The position numbers and the translations under genes were made by a program. From Cymbomonas tetramitiformis (Eukaryota; Chlorophyta; Pyramimonadophyceae; Pyramimonadales; Pyramimonadaceae): DNA of 64,000 bases. The notes under the pieces are model-generated. The model saw nothing but the letters and a program-made list of their open reading frames with translations, was not told the origin of the DNA and did not search any database. The stretch is from assembly GCA_001247695.2 (NCBI GenBank), contig LGRX02030296.1, positions 1 through 64,000 of the forward strand, given 5' to 3'. Position 1 is the first letter of the stretch. The number at the start of each line of letters is the position of its first letter. Positions 11,720 to 23,425 of this stretch are shown here, piece after piece.

Positions 11720-12059
11720 ACGAACTCACGTTCACGGAGAGTGGGTGCAGACGTCTGTCGGCGCAAAAATTAGCCGCTTATTCTTGTCAAAGGTAATCCT
11801 GAAAATGTCGATTCGTGCGGAAAGGCCACTGAAAAATACAGGATTTGACAGAGGTGCGCCCGGCGCTAAAGTTGTCGTTCGAAGATATTTGCAGTTCAAA
11901 AAAGAAATTCGGGGCGTGCCGTTGACTATGACACGATTGTTTGTCTTTGAAGAGGTTGGCAAGCTCCCACGTCCACGCGGAAAGGCGATTCGAAGGTATA
12001 CCTGCATGTATAAGCTAAGTACCAACACGACAGGCCGCGTAAACGCGAAACCACGTTGA

Positions 12060-13948
12060 TACCTGTTTCGATACCATCAGTTGGTCGGGTGCACTCTCAC
12101 GTCCACTATCGGTTACACTATCCTAGCAGGATACACAATGTATGTAACACAATGATTCTCAATGAACTAGGATATTTCAATTTTGTTTGGTTGTCTTACG
12201 TTACTCGAACAACCGGATGGTGGCGGTTAATTGTAACTAATTCAAAACTAACCGAGCGAGCTTGCTCGAGCTCTATATAAAGTAACTTGTCGATCCGAAA
12301 TCCCTCGGCTTTCCTCGGATTCGATCTACGCATCATGCCCGTCATTTCACATTCGGTTCCTTCATGTGATCAGTCATCGGACTGCACGACTGCCAATCCG
12401 TTGGGATCTGCCATCAGTACCCATATGTCTTTGACTGTCAACTCACTAATCTCTCATCGGAATGCTTACATATCCGTTGATATGGTAGTAAATGTGGTTC
12501 TCCTAGTTTCCCTCCACGCAGTCCTGTTTGACTCTTCGAGGTGTGAATGGTTTCCCACCATGTCGCTAAAGTCTATTATGTTGTAGATGCTGATGTCACA
12601 CAATGGCATACCGTACTGATGTTCTGGGTTCCTTGATGTCAGTCACTCATATGTCATACTTCTCCGGCCATAATTGTGACCGACATCACCTCTGTCACCC
12701 ATTATACTGACACGTATGTCACTCGTACTGACTCGCGTTTCTACCCTAGTACACATTATATTAATGGTATATTCTCTCAAACGATTAAGGAATTAGAACA
12801 CATGATTTACACACCGCCGCATCCAAATCATGTTTGAACGGAGAAAACGGCGAGGGAAACCCCGCAAAAAACCGCAAAATAATTCCGTATTGTCTTTTTT
12901 ATCTTGGAAATGAGCATTACTCCCAAATGTATTTTTTCTCGATAAATCCAATAAACACAGTACTCTTTCAGTCATAATAATATCTGAGAATCGGACCCGG
13001 ACCGGATATTCTTAATAGAATTTTGACAATGTCCATATCTAAGTACATAGGGCCCATATACAAGCACATAACACTTTTCAAAACATGTCGGTCCGATATT
13101 CTTTCCCGCGAATATTCTTATATCCTGACCGAAAGAGTACGGTATAATTCAAAAATTTGGGCACTATCCCAGCCATTTTTACATTTGGCAACCGCAAGTT
13201 TTCACGAGCCTCCCGATGGTGGAATTTTGCGGTATTTTTTTCACCAAATTCGAGTGTCGGGAAAACATCTAGAAAAATCTGGTAAACCCGGTCTTTCTAT
13301 ATTTTAAAGAAATTTTCCTGTTTTCCTGTGTTTTTTGGTACAGTCTAAATGTGGGCCGTTCCGCCACTATCACAGTGTTCTCGAGCCTCGCGCGTCGAGC
13401 GTCGAGCGGGCGGTCGAAAGCGGCCGGCTTTTTAAGGAAAGCGGGCGGCAATCACCGGCGACACCGATACGTAATATCGCAACTACACGACTGGTGACGA
13501 TGAAGTGAAAGTTATATCAAATTGCTTACGTCCAGGGCAAAAGCGGCCGGAAATGTATTTTTTATTATATTGGGCGACAATCGCCGGCGCCTCGTCGGAC
13601 TTCGCACTTATTGGTTTAAGGGCAGAGTGCCACCGAGTTTTCATTTTTCGATGGGGAAAATCGATTAGAAAATGCTGGAAAAGCAGTCTCGGGAGGCGAG
13701 ACGTGCAAGTTAGATTGATCCGGAAGTCACGTGATAACATTACACGAGGTATATATGTTATCGCACAGATCACTGGCACAGGTGACCACCGAAGGTGATA
13801 CACCAGAACTGAAATATCTGACTGTCATACAATGACAACCGATATACAGTTTCTAGCAGAAAAATATGGATGCGTGAGGTCTAATTTCGGTTGTCGGCGA
13901 GCGACCAGGTCCGCATCGATTGTTTGGGGTGCATATAGTCACGGGGAG
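12060..13948. other. Non-coding, repeat-derived stretch
   Basis: No supported gene. A TATAAA-like box lies at 12273-12279 in a locally promoter-like setting. Near 13755-13800 a short stretch (CACAGGTGACCACCGAAGG) resembles the TRIM LTRs at 38023 and 39511, suggesting an old decayed copy. Confidence 0.35.
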
Positions 13949-14066
13949 TGTGATATCAAGGCTGAGGAGAGAGATCGATATATATATATATTCTCGGGTT
14001 AGGAAGGCAAATGCATCGACACGGAAACTCTCGGAAGTCTAAGATAGATAATAAAACACAATCGTA
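13949..14066 (+). repeat. Left copy of a diverged direct repeat (possible LTR)
   Basis: Begins TGTGATATCAAGGCTGAGGA and includes CACGGAAACTCTCGGAA and AAGATAGATAAT, all found again in order at 17815-17920. The two copies flank about 3.75 kb containing the Dam-like methyltransferase remnant. They could be LTRs or 3' ends of another element type. Similarity stops after about 115 bp. Confidence 0.45.
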
Positions 14067-14803
14067 GGTTTTATGCTATTGCGGACGGTCTGAACGGCCG
14101 TGACACATGCACGCACTCCGAGGGAGGGGAGGCGGAGAGAGAGACCCACCTTATGGTGGTGGTGGTGGTGTGTGGGGAGGTGAATCGGTCTCTCCGTGAC
14201 ACCTCCTCCTCCCGAAGGAGAAGAGTGCCACGGTACCATGCGTGTTACTGTAATCCTAGGCATGCCGGCCATCTACATCTGCAACCCTACTAAGGAGTCT
14301 TTTGCAGCTCAGCTAATTGGGCATCCGTCTGCGCTTGCACGGATATAGATGTCAACACAGTCTCCGATCTAGGGTTTTTGTTCCGAAGGATCAACCAACG
14401 CCTGTGCAGTGCCAAGGCCAGAAGAGCACCACCAGAGCAGGTGTTAGGTCTAGCCCAGGCAGCCCTCCCGAGAGTCTCGGTGTAGGCCCCTGGCTAGATC
14501 CCTAGTCCGTACTGACTCGGGTACCGCTGCCCGCGTGTGTCACTGCCGTGTCACATGCCGTTAGGTTCCGTTCGAGACTTCGCCTAGGTTATAGGTTTTA
14601 GTATTCTATCTATCTGCACACTTTATCAATAGTCTGGATACAGCTAACCTGATATCGGCTCACTCCGAATATACCGGTGAAGGTATATTCACTAGCAGGT
14701 GCGTCGATGAGGAGGGGGTGGGGATGGCGAAGGTGAAAATTGTGGTGAAGGGATGTGGTTGAGCGCATGGGGACATGCTCGAAAGGGATGATGGTGCTGA
14801 AGG

Positions 14804-15291
14804 ATGGGCGTGACGGCACCACCAGCACCACCAGATGGTGACCAGAAGGCGCATAAAGGTGAAGGCCCCACGGAAGCGATGAAAGCGGCATTAAGACCCT
14901 TCTGCTACAAAGGGAGGATCGGGTGGGATGGGTTAGCAAGGGATGCATACATAAACAGGATCACTGGCAAGGGCAATACGGTATATGGGAACCCACCCTT
15001 CGATGGAGATGTGAGAAAGGAAGCATCCGCGGTCATGGCAACCCTGTCCCGAGGACTAGAAGCGGCCATGAACTCGGAAGGTTTTGAGGGGATTTGGATT
15101 TTGCCACTGTCGTCCCCAAAGAACCTTAAAAAGTGGACTGACAAAGGCTTTAAGCTGATGTTCAAATATCCAACGATGGACCATACCTTTTATCCCTCAT
15201 GATTATTGGTCTGGAAAGGGACCCTATACACTGCCGGGAGAGGGATGCTATACGGATAAGTACTCGGATGCGGTCATATTGTCCATTGATT
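14804..15291 (+). pseudogene. Dam-like adenine-N6 methyltransferase remnant, frameshifted
   Basis: A 132-codon frame contains WDGLARDAY, then VYGNPPF at 14981-15001 and IWILPLSS about 40 residues later. The spacing of a DGLA element, an NPPF catalytic tetrad (motif IV of the D/N-PP-Y/F class) and a following hydrophobic strand fits phage-type Dam methyltransferases, which also occur in some DIRS-like retroelements. The frame stops near 15200, but a different frame continues with a coherent end (GPYTLPGEG, then YTDKYSDAV) to a stop near 15291, so I read one frameshift. No SAM-binding motif I is visible, so the N-terminus is lost or elsewhere. Substrate unknown. Confidence 0.35.
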
Positions 15292-16136
15292 GAAAGTGCA
15301 AGTATGGGCTGTCCTGTGAGCAGGAAGCTTGATAATGAGCAGCTGAAATATAAATTGTTAAAATGGTTCATGAATGTGGTTCCGCACAAGAAACTAAACC
15401 CTGCGAGCTGCTTAAAGAAACAGGGATGCATCCTGATATGATAAAACAAGCACTTGCGGAGAGAGAGAGAGTGTCCGGTACCGCCCCAACTGTGCCCGTG
15501 GGCTGAGAGTGAGGTTGTTCCGGGTCAGCAGGGACAATACCCAGGTGCACACCTGGATGGAGTGCCTCAAAGTGTGGTGGGACCCCCTTTTTAAATGCAA
15601 CAAAATGGCCAAGGGAACTGACCCTCATGGGATATTTACCAGACGCTTTCGGAAAAGTGCTAAAGGGGATCGGGGTACCGCACCGCGGGTTAAAGCCTCT
15701 TCTGAAAACGTTATCCAGAATGTGTAGACGGCACTCTAGAGAAAGAAGCATGCCTCATAAGACCGGAATCATGCCAGTGAATGGGACCACAAATGAATCC
15801 CCAAGCATCATGAAACTTTGCGTGAAAATAAAAAAGGCACTGAAGTTGTAAATACCGCAGGAAAGATGCTAAGCAATTACTTTAAATAGGCCCCCCGCCC
15901 CCCCCGCCCCCAAGGGGCTGAGGCCCCATGGGGGTCCCAGCCCCAAGGGGGCAACAAAGGCCTAGGGGCCGGAGCACCCCTGGGACCCAATCTTCCCACC
16001 TCCACTGCCCAACGTGCTTCCATCTCCACCATGCATTAGCTCCGTGACCTGCTGATGTTTTTTTCCGACTCTGGTGGCCGACACGTCTCCCTTAGTGCCG
16101 AGCCGCTCTTGCTTCCATGCTTTGTGGAATGCCTCC
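15292..16136 (+). other. Short broken frames next to the Dam-like remnant
   Basis: Several plus-strand frames (15199-15441, 15509-15727, 15627-15851) give plausible but unrecognised peptides, the last rich in basic residues. They may be further remnants of the element that carried the methyltransferase. Around 15890-15960 there is a C- and G-run-rich patch. Confidence 0.3.
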
Positions 16137-16813
16137 TGGCTACTGCCCAAATTCAAAGTCCTACCATAAGTACCTACGTGCAAATGGTTTTTCCTCGCAT
16201 AAACATGACTAAATTGGTCCAACGTGCGATCACCTACCCGTCCTATTTATGAGTCAAATGAATATTTCAACTTGTGGGTGCATGCATGGGGTGACCTTTG
16301 GAGTGCTTAAATTGCGCACGCTTTGACAGTGTATTTTTTTCAAATTTCAGCAAAAGAAACCTAGGTCCTACCATAAGGACCTACATTTAAGCCCGGCTAT
16401 CCGCTTCACAATAGGCCCTACGAAAATTTCGAGACCTGCGTCGTCAAGTTCTCGAGTAGCTCTTTCGCTAATGTCATCTCAAAATTTTCACCCGAGGTCA
16501 TCTTGAACATCAAAATCTCACTTGAAGTGGCATGGGTATGTAAAATCCGATAATTTCAGTGTGGCATAGCTAATGTTCGATCATTTTTTGCATTACCCAT
16601 GCTTACTATAGATGGTGCACCGTGCACGTACGGTCGAAACTTGCGACGTGGGGGAAGGGGAACTTAGTTCAAGTCCCAAAGATGCCGTAAACCAATGGGC
16701 AGCTAATCCTGATATCGATAGGCTACCTTTAAAAACAATATTGAAAAAGTGGTCCTTATGGTAGGACCTACAGCGTTCTAGGTCCTACCGTAAGAACCAT
16801 CGGGTAGTAGCCA
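16137..16813 (+). mobile_element. MITE copy A, 677 bp, TIR TGGCTACTRCCC, TSD CTCC
   Basis: Starts TGGCTACTGCCC and ends GGGTAGTAGCCA, flanked on both sides by CTCC. Inside each end is a near-palindromic TCCTACCATAAGGACCT block. The same left end, palindromes and right end recur in inverted orientation at 21843-22918. No transposase frame. A 4-bp TSD and these TIRs are shared with the larger element at 36824-40668; the superfamily is unassigned. Confidence 0.85.
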
Positions 16814-17814
16814 CTCCTGCTTTAGCAGACAGTTATGTACTGTATGAGGGGAACAGACTCTTGTAGATCGTTCCGAAGGCCTTGCCTTACTCATCGACGT
16901 AAATGTTTTATTATTATTATTATTTGCATGGTGAAGGCGAGTCAAGTGGAGAGATGAAGTCGAAAGAGTCAAAGCACTCGTTGTCGATGGCGAACACGAT
17001 GGACTCGAGTTTGGTGTCTGGTGCGCAAACACCACCAGACACCACCAAACCATAGCCAATGGTAAAATGTTGCCGATGCACTCGAAGAGAGATCAGCGCT
17101 GAACGAACAACGGCCATACGTGCACGTTGATGTCCAGTGGACATGGTCGCTGAGCACCGACTGTTGACTGCAGAATCCGCGAACCCAAAACCAGGGTTCC
17201 CAAGCGAAAAGCGAACTTCTCGTAAAATTAAGCAAATCAAACGATGAAAGGGTCGAAAAGGGATCGTACATTTTCGTGGGGGAAACGGCGGTGAAGTCAA
17301 AAACGTCGTGCGGTAAACCGTTTCCCCGCCAAGAGCGGTGCTGCTCGGGGCAGAAAGTCGAGAGCGCGTTTGGGTTCTTGGTGTTATAACGTAACGTTTC
17401 GTAAAATTAACTAAACCGAGCGATGTAAAAGTGAAATTGGGGGTAAAATTCGACGGAGGAAAACGGCGATAACGTCAAAATCGTCGTGCGGCAAGCCAAT
17501 ATTGCTGCAGTACAGGTGCTGTTGCTTAGAGTGTAAAAGGTTTAGACGTCGTCGTGCGACATGTTGGTCAAAAGCTAGTTGGTGGGTGGAGGGAGGGTGA
17601 TCGTTTCGACAACTCGACGTTTCGACAAATCGAGACAAAACTGCGCGATTGGTGTGCGCTAGGGTGGGTAGAGGAATGGTGGGTGTCAGGTAGGTTCGGT
17701 AGACCGTTGGGTGGGTGACCAGGTGCGCGTTCGGTGAGACGGATCTTAAAATCAGCCAAGAATGCCATCACAGAAATGGTTCAGGCTCATAACCTCACGG
17801 AGCGTGTGATATCA
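16814..17814. other. Non-coding stretch with a TTA microsatellite and a diverged duplication
   Basis: A TTA repeat at about 16908-16923. Then two related segments at about 17213-17345 and 17396-17520 share TCGTAAAATTAA, GGAAACGGCG and CGTCGTGCGG in order, so this is an old tandem duplication of roughly 180 bp. No gene supported. Confidence 0.45.
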
Positions 17815-17920
17815 AGGCTGAGGATATATATGTACAACGCATATATGTTCGGGTCATGAAGGCACAGGCAGTGCCACGGAAACTCTCGGAAATGTATAAG
17901 ATAGATAATCAAACACAAAT
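17815..17920 (+). repeat. Right copy of the diverged direct repeat (possible LTR)
   Basis: Counterpart of 13949-14066, with the same TGTGATATCAAGGCTGAGGA start and CACGGAAACTCTCGGAA core. See the left copy for interpretation. Confidence 0.45.
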
Positions 17921-18312
17921 TATGGTCCTCAGTCGGCACGGTTGAAGCGGAACCGGTTTTAAACGTGGAGCCCGATCGAAATCGTGTCCAGAATTTTGGC
18001 TGGCGCTTTTCCGTCATCGGTTGTGCAAGACGGAACGAAGGCGCCTTATAGGGTGTTGAATTTCCCAAAAAAAAAAGGTTGGAAAACGTTTTTTCATTTT
18101 TTTGGGGGGCGGGGCTTTGGCCTTCGGCGCCGACAAAGGTCTCAGTTGCTTTGGCCTTCGGCGCCGGAAAGGGGGGGCTTTGGGCATTGGGTCAAAATCC
18201 CCAAACGATTTCGGGCCTTTTTTATTTTAATTTAACACCCTATTACACAGTGTTAAGACCGTGGACTCGTGTTTATATCTCCTTTATCTAGGTTCCTGCG
18301 TTTTGAGAACAG

Positions 18313-18475
18313 GAGTCGATAGCCCGCGGAGAGGGCTACCGCTCTTAGAGCTTAAACCTTTTATTCGGCCAATTAAATCGCCCAAAATTACCCAAAACTG
18401 CCTGGGCGTCCTACTCGGCCAAATAAAAAAGTAAGTTCTAAGCGAGTGGTAGCCCTCTCCGCAGGCTATCGACTC
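18313..18475. mobile_element. Foldback MITE, 163 bp, long terminal inverted repeats
   Basis: The ends are inverted repeats of about 32 bp (GAGTCGATAGCC, GCGGAGAGGGCTACC), nearly perfect, enclosing about 100 bp with GGCCAAWTAAA motifs on both sides. Weaker inverted similarity extends outward, so the true ends and any TSD are unclear. Confidence 0.6.
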
Positions 18476-19066
18476 GTGGCCTTGAATTCATGAAAGCATA
18501 ATTTCCCCAAGAGGAGATAACATTACCGCTCAACCAATGAGAGGCTTTCAGACCGTTGTCGACTCGAAATGTTAGAAACCGATGCGACATCTAAGAGCTC
18601 AGATCGATGGTGCATCCAATTAATTAAATGTCTCGGAATCGGAATAACAACCAATCATGATGCTGGATATGACACTGTGACACACAAATCTGTCACATGT
18701 CACATCCTCTAGTAGGCTGGGGGACCGTCACCCGTAGGTGTTTTATTCCCTGAGCTGAGAAGAACCGTGCCAGGCAAGACGGCACCGCGGGTCGAGGGGT
18801 GACACAGGCGGACAGGACTGCCACCCCCTCATAGTGGGGGGGCTAAAGTCACTGTTCCCATGAAACTCGCCGGAATATTCGAACTCACTGGAAGAACTTC
18901 ACCGCTGCAGTCTGTGGAACTGGAACGGACTGGTGGACACTGTACAGGCGACTGTCATTTGTCTTCTCGCAAGTTTTCGAGTTCGAAATCTACGTGAAAT
19001 TTCCACGCGCGATATCGTTCCGCGATGCATGTCATCTTTTTCTGGAAACGAGACTTCGAAGTCTCC
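18476..19066. other. No supported gene
   Basis: Short open frames on both strands only. Around 18720-18840 there is a GC-rich patch without a recognised motif. Confidence 0.4.
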
Positions 19067-19098
19067 TTTTCGTTGTCCGGACCCCCGGACAACGAAAA
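19067..19098. other. Perfect 14-bp hairpin with 4-base loop
   Basis: TTTTCGTTGTCCGG at 19067-19080 pairs exactly with CCGGACAACGAAAA at 19085-19098 around the loop ACCC. It sits between frames of unclear coding status. It could be a terminator-like or processing hairpin, or the core of a small foldback element. Confidence 0.6.
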
Positions 19099-19544
19099 CG
19101 AGACTGTCTCCCACGGAAAGCCTCACGTAATGAATCTGATCGCGTATCTGATACTTTCGACGTGGACAAAATATTCTTTCGTTAACCGAGATGATTACCT
19201 CGGTCTCACTAGTGTAGTCACTTTTCAACTTCGGAAACTAGACTTCGAAGTCTCGAATTTCTGACCACGGTCTCGTTCGTGGTTTCGGTTTCAGTCATCA
19301 TACGGGCCACTGAATGGCCGAATTTTGAATTCCGACGCTCTCATTCGCCCGCCGCAGATTAACCGAGAAGTTAGAAATCATCTCGGTTAACATCTCATAA
19401 CTAGCCTTTCAAATCGTTCACTTCAGTCACGCTCTTCGTACCGCCCCAAAATTTCAATCCCCGAATAGGAATTGATACGATTTTTGGCGTCGTACCCCCC
19501 GAAAAGGGCCTTTTTAGATGGCGCCCCACAAGTAATCATCAGTT

Positions 19545-19735
19545 CAAAGCAGAGGTGTGGGGTAAGGTTAGCGTCACGGCAAGGTTATCGTGACCTTACC
19601 GTAATGGTAAGGTTATACATTACCGTCGAATTTTCCCCCAAAATGACGGTAATGTAAGGTCGACCTTACCGTCGACCTTACGGTATGGTCACCCGTTAAC
19701 CTTACCGTAAATAGTAACCTTACCCCCCCCCCTCC
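19545..19735. repeat. GGTAAGG-rich repeat element, type 1
   Basis: Densely packed GGTAAGGT and its complement ACCTTACC, starting AGAGGTGTGGGGTAAGGT and ending in ACCTTACC with a run of C. The same start, in reverse complement, is found at 63300-63330. The ends are loosely inverted, so this may be a small palindromic transposon. Confidence 0.55.
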
Positions 19736-19984
19736 AGATCGCTTCAGATCGATTTACACAATGCACAAATCATGCAGGTTTATACAAATGTGACTCGTAT
19801 ACTTTAAATATACAAAGCCTGTTATATTGTTTGTGGGTGCTGGTAACAGCACAGCAGCGTACAAACCCTAAACATACAAACCCTAAAAGAATTCTGCTGC
19901 TGCAGCGTCGAAAAGACCGCCAGAGGCTTCCCCTTCCTGGAAGCCTGTGTCCAGAGAGGAGTGTTGTACCAACACACTGAGAAG

Positions 19985-20300
19985 GAATCGTGGTAAAATG
20001 TGGTAAACTGGTGGTTAACGGCGGTAAGCCCCTATGTGGGGTGGTAATCAGGTGGTAAACGTTAAAATATTTATTAAAAAAATAACTGACGGTAAATCAT
20101 TGGTAATTTGCGGTAATATAGGTTGAAGCATGGTAAAAGCCTGGTAATTTCAGAACGGAGCGTGGTAAACGAGGATCTGGAATGGTATATGGTCATGGCC
20201 TAATGGTAAATGGATATAAAACTTCGCAATGTAGTATAAATATAGAGACGGCGCTGGTAAATCGTGGTAAACGAGGATCGGGAATGGTAGATGTGCAATT
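19985..20300. repeat. GGTAAA-rich repeat element, type 2
   Basis: Many copies of TGGTAAA/TGGTAAT follow the start CACTGAGAAGG..CGTGGTAAAATG. The reverse complement of this start is present at 32480-32525. It includes an imperfect internal repeat (GTGGTAAACGAGGATC twice, about 90 bp apart). Confidence 0.5.
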
Positions 20301-21023
20301 CTCTGGTCTGTGGCCAAGGTAGAATTGACAGGAGTGGAGCGACTGGCGAATGGCGGCCAGGTTTGAACGCAGGCAGGGGTATATATCATCGTTCAGTAGA
20401 TGGGTAGGATGCGTCACATACAGATCGTAGCATACCTGTCTCGGCTAAACCAGTAGGGAGCCGAAAGGTAGCCGATTTTAGTGGCCACGCGCACCATAGC
20501 TGATAAGAGAGGTAACGTAGCCAAGAAACCAAGTTAGGTTCTTGAAGTTGAAGTTTTCAAAAAACAGTTAAACTGTAACAGTTTATTTTTTTTGTATATT
20601 TAATTTAAGTAGCACAAGGTCGAGAAAGAAAATGGCTGGTAAGTAGTTTTGCTATTTTTTTGAATCACGCGGGTGACAGAAAGCAGTTCTGTTGCAATGT
20701 ATGCAGTACAGTTACTTTACTTTTAAAAGCGAGTACTGTTACTTAAGAATCGAGAGTACCGAGGAGCAACGAGCGCTGCTGAACAAGGTGCACCTAAACG
20801 GGCAAGGACGGCCACGGATGGCAGCGAGGTAGGCCAGGCCGCACTCGCTCCAAAGGTTACGTGTCCCATGTTTGTCTCTTGTGGATGTTCATGTTGGATA
20901 GGTTCGTTGCTTAATTACTTAACCGCTGTTCGACAGACCCTGACAGACTTTCCGCTTTAAGAAAGAGCGGACGGCTCCTGAAATTTTCTGCGTAAATAGG
21001 TGGTCAGCGTATATGTTGATACA
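20301..21023. other. No supported gene
   Basis: AT-rich then GC-richer sequence without a recognisable frame or repeat. Confidence 0.4.
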
Positions 21024-21083
21024 CACAGCCGGTGACTGCGCCCTGGTGCGGAATCACGTGCTTAGGAAAAGTCACCGGCTGTG
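21024..21083. other. 14-bp inverted repeat with 32-base spacer
   Basis: CACAGCCGGTGACT at 21024-21037 is the exact complement of AGTCACCGGCTGTG at 21070-21083. Function unknown. Confidence 0.55.
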
Positions 21084-21314
21084 CGTATTCAGGTATGCGG
21101 ACTCCCCTGTTTTCCGGCATGCACGCGGTGGGATTCCAATGCTGCGGGAATATCCCATGGTTTCCGCAGTGGATTCAAACATGCTTTCGTGAACTGGTGC
21201 GCAGGCCTCCGAAACTGCAACCGCGCAGGGAGGCGGCCTCCCCCCGGTCGCTGGAGGAGTGGTCGAGAATTGTTTTTTTTCCCCGTATATATCTTTGTTT
21301 ATATCTTTGTAGAA

Positions 21315-21672
21315 AGGTGCATAGGGTGCACGCAAGGACCAGAGGACCCAGGGACGAAGGGTGCGGGGAGGCTGCTCCGCTCCGCGCCGAATCAGGCGCG
21401 TGGCTCGTGCGGCGCTCTCCCCGGCGCTGTGCCTTATGCTGCTTCATCTGCGGTTGCGAATCAGCGGCCAAAGGGTGAGCAGCGGCGCTGCGAGTCGTGG
21501 GTGGGGAGGGATGGGCGAGGGTGCGCGTACGGTAAAAAGGTGCGTAGGGTGCACGCAAGGACCATAGGACCCAGGGGCAAAGGGTGCGGGGAGGCTGCTC
21601 CGCTCCGCGCCGAATCAGGCGCGTGGCGCGTGCAGCGCTCTCCCCGGCGCTGTGCCTTATGCTGCTTCATCT
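21315..21672. repeat. Tandem duplication of about 133 bp, 223 bp apart
   Basis: The block beginning GGTGCATAGGGTGCACGCAA (21315) recurs near 21538 with few differences and runs through GTGCCTTATGCTGCTTCATC. It lies upstream of, or within, the start of the interrupted ORF, so that ORF's beginning is uncertain. Confidence 0.7.
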
Positions 21673-23425
21673 GTGGGTGGAGCGCCTGTTGGGGGAGGCG
21701 AAGGGGGTGGTGCCGGAGCCGGTGGGGGGGAAGGCCATCGACTCATGCATCGGTAACGCCTACTTGCTGAAAGACCGTGTAGATGACATGGCCCACTTGT
21801 ACCCCGGGATCCGGTTCCTTCCAGACTATGTCGCGCACTCGGTGGCTACTACCCGATGGTCCTTACGATAGACCTAGAACGCTCTAGGTCCTACCATAAG
21901 GACCACTTTTTCAGTAATTTTTTGAGGTGCCCTATTGGTATCGTGAATGGCTACCCTCCGGTTGATGGCATATTTAGGACTTGAGCTCAGTCCCCTCTTT
22001 TCCACTTGCCGAGTTTTAACCCAAGCGGGATGCTACACTACCCGTATTAGGCACGGGTAGCGTAAAAAATCGTCGAGAACTTTTCTAAAGCCAAAAATCT
22101 CTTAAAATAATAGCACATCTTTCATAATTTTTCGCCGACAGACTATGGAGGCTGAGCATGCGTCCAATGATCCAGTAGCACCGTAGCATTATATACAATC
22201 ATGTTTAGAATAGAGCACAAGTCGATAACCTCATAGCGGACATTTAGCTGCACCCCAATCAACCTGTCCCATCATTTTTAGTCAAATGTCATTAAATTTA
22301 AGGGCCAATTTTGGCTTTGGTCTGAAGTCGGGGATGCTATATTGAATGCGCACATGCCGCTTACACACTATTACCTTGCTATTGTCGCCATGTAGACACA
22401 ATAATTGAATTTTCGAGCCATCTACATAGGCAGAATGTGCGATATTTTGGCCTGTATTCATCGTTGATCCGGACGAAGGGCATTATTATTTTGGGCGATT
22501 TAGTGCCTTTTCCAGCTTTGACAGCCAATGCTGCTTCGACCACTATTTTGAGGGCCAAGATGAACTCGGATGGGATTTTTGACAAGACACTACGGAAAGA
22601 GCAGCTCGAGAACTTGACGACATAGGTCGAAATTTTCGTAGGACCTATTGTGAAGCGGATAGCCGGGCTTAAATGTAGGTCCTTATGGTAGGACCTAGCT
22701 TTTTTTGCTGAAATTTGAAAAAAAAACCACCACCAAAGCGTGCGCAATTTAAGCACTCCAAAGGTCACCCTACGCATGCAACCACAACTTGAAATATTCA
22801 TTTGACTCATAAATAGGATGGGTGATCGCACGTTGAACCAATTAAGTGATGTTTATGCGAGGAAAACACATTTGCACGTAGGTCCTTATGGTAGGACTTT
22901 GAATTTGGGTAGTAGCCATCGGTGAAAGAGGACGGCCCGGGTTTCCGCGATGACCCGGGGCTCGCGTGTCACTTCATGGATGTCGGTCATCACATCATCC
23001 GCGGTGGCGTGGCTGTATCCGCGCTAAGCGCCGATGCGGAACGAAGGCTGCTGCCGGGCCTGGCGGCTTCCTTGCGTGCCATGCACGGTGAGCGATACGA
23101 GCTAGAACGGGACGCCTTGGACGTCCTATGTTTCCCACGAATGCGGCACGGCGACGAGGACTTCACGTCCACGATGTACACCAGGGCAGTAACCAGAATC
23201 TCCTACAACGTAGCCTTAGCATCCTCTGAAGCCGATGCATTTGAATACGGCCGCGTGGAAGCTTATTATCTGATCTGGGACCGGGCCACACATTGCGCTG
23301 TGTGCCGTCTAGCCATGGTGACGGCATACCCGACTATCAAAAACGCGCGCATGAACAGCCGTGCCGTCTTTGTCTTGAACGAGGATGCCAAACATACCCT
23401 GCTGATGCCGGCGTCATGGGCTTGA
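21584..23425 (+). pseudogene. Unidentified ORF interrupted by MITE copy B
   Basis: The frame 21584-21842 and the frame 22923-23425 are in the same reading frame, and removing the 1,076-bp MITE plus one 4-bp TSD (1,080 bp) leaves one continuous frame. The 3' half looks coding: charged and hydrophobic alternation, YELERDALDV, then FEYGRVEAYYLIWDRATH and a C-terminal TLLMPASWA. I do not recognise the family; the end loosely resembles C-terminal domains of large eukaryotic transposases. The start is unclear because of the duplicated block upstream. Either the ORF is dead or the MITE is spliced out (see findings). Confidence 0.5.
21843..22918 (-). mobile_element. MITE copy B, 1,076 bp, TIR TGGCTACTACCC, TSD TCGG
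   Basis: Inverted relative to copy A at 16137-16813. Both ends carry the TGGCTACTACCC TIR and are flanked by TCGG. It shares with copy A the palindromic TAGGTCCTTATGGTAGGACCTA blocks and the ATAAATAGGAYGGGTGATCGC region, but is about 400 bp longer. No transposase. Confidence 0.9.

Noticed and set aside
16137..22918. One large composite transposon bounded by the inverted MITE copies A and B
   Set aside because: Each MITE has its own complete pair of TIRs and its own TSD (CTCC and TCGG), so they are independent insertions.
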